DNA of 64,000 bases, from positions 1-64,000 of the forward strand of contig NZ_KZ679056.1 in NCBI RefSeq assembly GCF_003024195.1, given 5' to 3'. The notes beneath the pieces are model-generated. The model did no database searches and was not told the origin of the DNA. It saw only the letters and a list, made by a program, of their open reading frames with translations. Source of the DNA: Streptomyces dioscori (GTDB lineage Bacteria; Actinomycetota; Actinomycetes; Streptomycetales; Streptomycetaceae). Shown here in pieces: positions 61,881 through 64,000 of the stretch. The position numbers and the translations under genes were made by a program. Positions within the stretch are counted from its first letter, which is position 1. Every line of letters begins with the position of its first letter.

Positions 61881-63128
61881 ATGATCGAGGCAGTCGGCCT
61901 GACGAAGCGCTACGGCGACAAGACGGCCGTGTACAACCTTTCCTTCCAGGTCAGGCCGGGCTCGGTCACCGGCTTCCTCGGCCCCAACGGGTCGGGCAAG
62001 TCCACGACCATGCGGATGATTCTCGGGCTGGACAACCCCAGTGCCGGGCAGGTGACGATCGGCGGCTACTCGTACCGCAAACTGCCCAACGCCCCGCGCC
62101 AGGTCGGCGCGCTGCTCGACGCCAAGGCCGTGCACGGCGGCCGGCACGCCCGCAACCACCTGCTGTGCCTGGCGCAGCTGTCGGGCATCCCCGCCCGCCG
62201 GGTGGACGAGGTGCTCGGCGTCGTGGGCCTCCAGGACGTGGCGAAAAAGCGCTCCAAGGGTTTCTCGCTCGGCATGGGCCAGCGGCTCGGCATCGCGGCC
62301 GCGCTGCTCGGCGACCCGCAGGTGCTCCTCTTCGACGAGCCGGTCAACGGACTCGACCCCGAGGGCATCCTCTGGGTGCGCAACCTGATGAAGTCGCTGG
62401 CCGCGGAGGGCCGGACCGTCTTCGTCTCCTCGCACCTGATGAGCGAGATGGCCGTCACGGCGGACCATCTCATCGTGATCGGCCGCGGCCAGCTGCTGGC
62501 CGACATGAGCGTGCGCGACTTCATCTCGCACAACTCGGCCGACTTCGCACGGGTGCGCACCCCCGGGACCGACCCCGCCCAGCGCGAGAAGCTGACGGCC
62601 GCGCTCACCGAGGCGGGCGGTCAGGTGCTGCCCGAGCAGGACGGCGCGCTGCGCGTCACCGGGCTGCCGCTCCCCCGCATCAGCGACCTCGCCCACGACG
62701 CCGACGTACGGCTGTGGGAGCTCTCCCCGCACCAGGCCTCGCTGGAGGAGGCGTACATGCGGATGACGCAGGGCGCCGTCGACTACCGCTCCACCACCGA
62801 CCAGCGCGCGGGCCTGCAGCAGCAGTTGCCGCCGGGGGCCGTGCCGCCGCAGATGCCGGTGCCGGGGCAGGGCCAGCCGGGCTGGTACGCGCCGCCGCCG
62901 CCCCAGCAGGGCGGGCAGCCGTTCGCGATGCCCCAGGGACAGCCGCCCGCGGGCCCCTACGGCGCTCCGGGCGTCCCGGGCGCCGGGGAGCCCAACCCGT
63001 ACGCCCAGCCCGCTCAGCCGGCCCCTGCGCAGTCCGCTCCCGCGCAGCCCGCTCCCGTACAGCCGTCGGCCGCCCCCGCGCAGCCCTCCGCCGCCCCCGA
63101 CCTGACCAAGCCCGAGGACGCCCGATGA
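61881..63128 (+). CDS. ABC-2 exporter ATP-binding protein, pair 2
   Basis: 415 aa from ATG 61881; GTG 61872 is in frame. Walker A GPNGSGKSTTMRM, KGFSLGMGQRLGIA, VLLFDEPVNGLDPEG, VFVSSHLMSEM, very close to the ATPase of pair 1, so tandem duplication is likely. It differs by a ~110-residue Pro/Gln/Ala-rich C-terminal tail (PPPPQQGGQPFAMPQGQPPA), absent from most ABC ATPases and probably disordered. Stop overlaps the permease start (ATGA). Confidence 0.93.
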   Translation: MIEAVGLTKRYGDKTAVYNLSFQVRPGSVTGFLGPNGSGKSTTMRMILGLDNPSAGQVTIGGYSYRKLPNAPRQVGALLDAKAVHGGRHARNHLLCLAQLSGIPARRVDEVLGVVGLQDVAKKRSKGFSLGMGQRLGIAAALLGDPQVLLFDEPVNGLDPEGILWVRNLMKSLAAEGRTVFVSSHLMSEMAVTADHLIVIGRGQLLADMSVRDFISHNSADFARVRTPGTDPAQREKLTAALTEAGGQVLPEQDGALRVTGLPLPRISDLAHDADVRLWELSPHQASLEEAYMRMTQGAVDYRSTTDQRAGLQQQLPPGAVPPQMPVPGQGQPGWYAPPPPQQGGQPFAMPQGQPPAGPYGAPGVPGAGEPNPYAQPAQPAPAQSAPAQPAPVQPSAAPAQPSAAPDLTKPEDAR

Positions 63129-63970
63129 GCACGCCCCAGCCGCAGACGCACCAGCAGGCCGCCCCTGCCCCGAACTGGCAGTCGGCGCCCGGGACTTCGT
63201 ACACCTCGCCGATTCCGGTCACGCGCACCCATCTCGGGCACGCGCTCACCTCGGAGTGGACGAAGATCAAGTCGGTGCGCTCCACGATGTGGACGCTCGG
63301 CGTGTTCCTGCTCCTGGTCGTGGGGATCGGCCTGCTCGTCGCCGCCCAGACGAACGACAACGACTACGCGGACGTCCCCTACACGATCCCCGCGTTCTTC
63401 GGGCTGATCCTCGGGCAGATCTGCCTGATCACCCTGGGTGTGCTGGTGGTCTCGTCCGAGTACGGCACGGGCATGATCCGTACGACGTTCACGGCCTCGC
63501 CCCAGCGCCACCGGGTGCTCACCGCGAAGCTGCTGATCTTCTTCGTCGTCGCGTTCGTCGTGTCGGCGCTGGCCATCGGATTCGTCGGCCTGGTCACCTC
63601 GGGCATGCACGGCGGGGCCTCGGACAACGAGTGGGGCGGGACCGTCCTGAAGGGCGCGCTGTACGTGTCGCTGCTCGGCGTGCTCGCGCTCGCCGTGGGC
63701 TCCATGCTGCGGCACTCCGCGGGCGCGATCACCGCGATGCTCGGCCTGGTGCTGGTCCCGGCGATCCTGCCGGCGTTCCTGATGATGTCCGAGAGCCTGC
63801 GCACGGTCGGCGACAAGATGATGGACTACAACGCCCCGAACGCGCTCGCCAAGATCTTCGAGATCGACTCCGAGAACGGTGGCGGCACCTCGCAGCTCGT
63901 CCTGCTCATCGGGGTGACCGCGGCGGCGATCGCGGGCGCGTACGTGCTCCTTGAGCGACGGGACGTCTGA
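63125..63970 (+). CDS. ABC-2 type permease, pair 2
   Basis: 281 aa. N-terminal polar Gln/Pro-rich segment (STPQPQTHQQAAPAPNWQS), then SEWTKIKSVRSTMWTLGVF and six predicted helices, VVSSEYGTGMIRTTFTASPQR, ending LLERRDV. Overlaps the ATPase by 4 bp. Membrane half of the second tandem exporter; substrate unknown. Confidence 0.93.
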   Translation: MSTPQPQTHQQAAPAPNWQSAPGTSYTSPIPVTRTHLGHALTSEWTKIKSVRSTMWTLGVFLLLVVGIGLLVAAQTNDNDYADVPYTIPAFFGLILGQICLITLGVLVVSSEYGTGMIRTTFTASPQRHRVLTAKLLIFFVVAFVVSALAIGFVGLVTSGMHGGASDNEWGGTVLKGALYVSLLGVLALAVGSMLRHSAGAITAMLGLVLVPAILPAFLMMSESLRTVGDKMMDYNAPNALAKIFEIDSENGGGTSQLVLLIGVTAAAIAGAYVLLERRDV

Positions 63971-64000
63971 GCTCCGCAGAGCCGACGCGCCTGCCGGGGT

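Overview
The window is high-GC actinomycete chromosome, almost certainly Streptomyces. The evidence is GC-saturated third codon positions, frequent GTG/TTG starts, ATGA/GTGA operon overlaps, and lineage markers: the polarity and cytoskeleton genes scy and filP, the cslA-glxA tip-polysaccharide pair, XRE/DUF5753 with DUF397 and HATPase partners, DUF6230/DUF6114, and a coenzyme-B12 isobutyryl-CoA mutase. I saw no tRNA, rRNA, transposase, prophage gene or CRISPR array.

Layout. 0-4.2 kb: end of trehalose synthase, maltokinase and glycogen branching enzyme (the trehalose/maltose-1-phosphate/alpha-glucan route). 4.4-7.6 kb: a HelD/HelR-type helicase and a merR-trxA pair, separated by a perfect-arm terminator and a candidate small RNA. 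7.9-15.5 kb: dicarboxylate transporter, a CitA/CitB-type two-component system and a sugar ABC importer without its own ATPase. 15.5-19.4 kb: a secreted thermolysin-like protease and an HTH protein. 19.4-25.7 kb: a central-carbon block (pfkA, pta-ackA, pyk). 25.8-29 kb: three envelope or secreted proteins (DUF6230, DUF6114, a Pro/Thr/Asp-rich protein) and two possible very small genes. 29-38 kb: YbbN-like thioredoxin, TetR, an HATPase/XRE/DUF397 set with tandem DUF397 copies, isobutyryl-CoA mutase, DUF3817, MarR, and an MFS pump with a divergent ArsR-like regulator. 38-43 kb: GH6 hydrolase, glxA and cslA. 43.5-47 kb: thiamine-binding-like protein, a second DUF3817, three consecutive AIM24 genes and MarR. 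47-51.4 kb: OmpR-type two-component system with a divergent Asp-rich PepSY protein, then an MFS transporter. 51.7-54.6 kb: meaB, thiolase and methylmalonyl-CoA epimerase. 54.8-59.8 kb: scy and filP. 60-64 kb: two tandem ABC-2 exporter pairs.

Functional links. Storage-carbon metabolism, glycolysis/acetate overflow and C3-C4 acyl-CoA handling (icmA, meaB, thiolase, epimerase) share the window with hyphal-tip functions (cslA/glxA, scy, filP).

Two families of non-coding repeats recur. One is a ~190 bp nested palindrome present twice in opposite orientation, near 4.3 and 51.6 kb. The other is a ~20 bp core (gcgcagttccccgcgcccct) with about 16 recognisable copies in intergenic spaces; it has also been read through to form the C-terminal tail of a histidine kinase. 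Other candidates for new biology are an 18-codon gene with a near-ideal ribosome binding site, the promoter-to-terminator small RNA candidate beside the HelR gene, and the AIM24 triplet.
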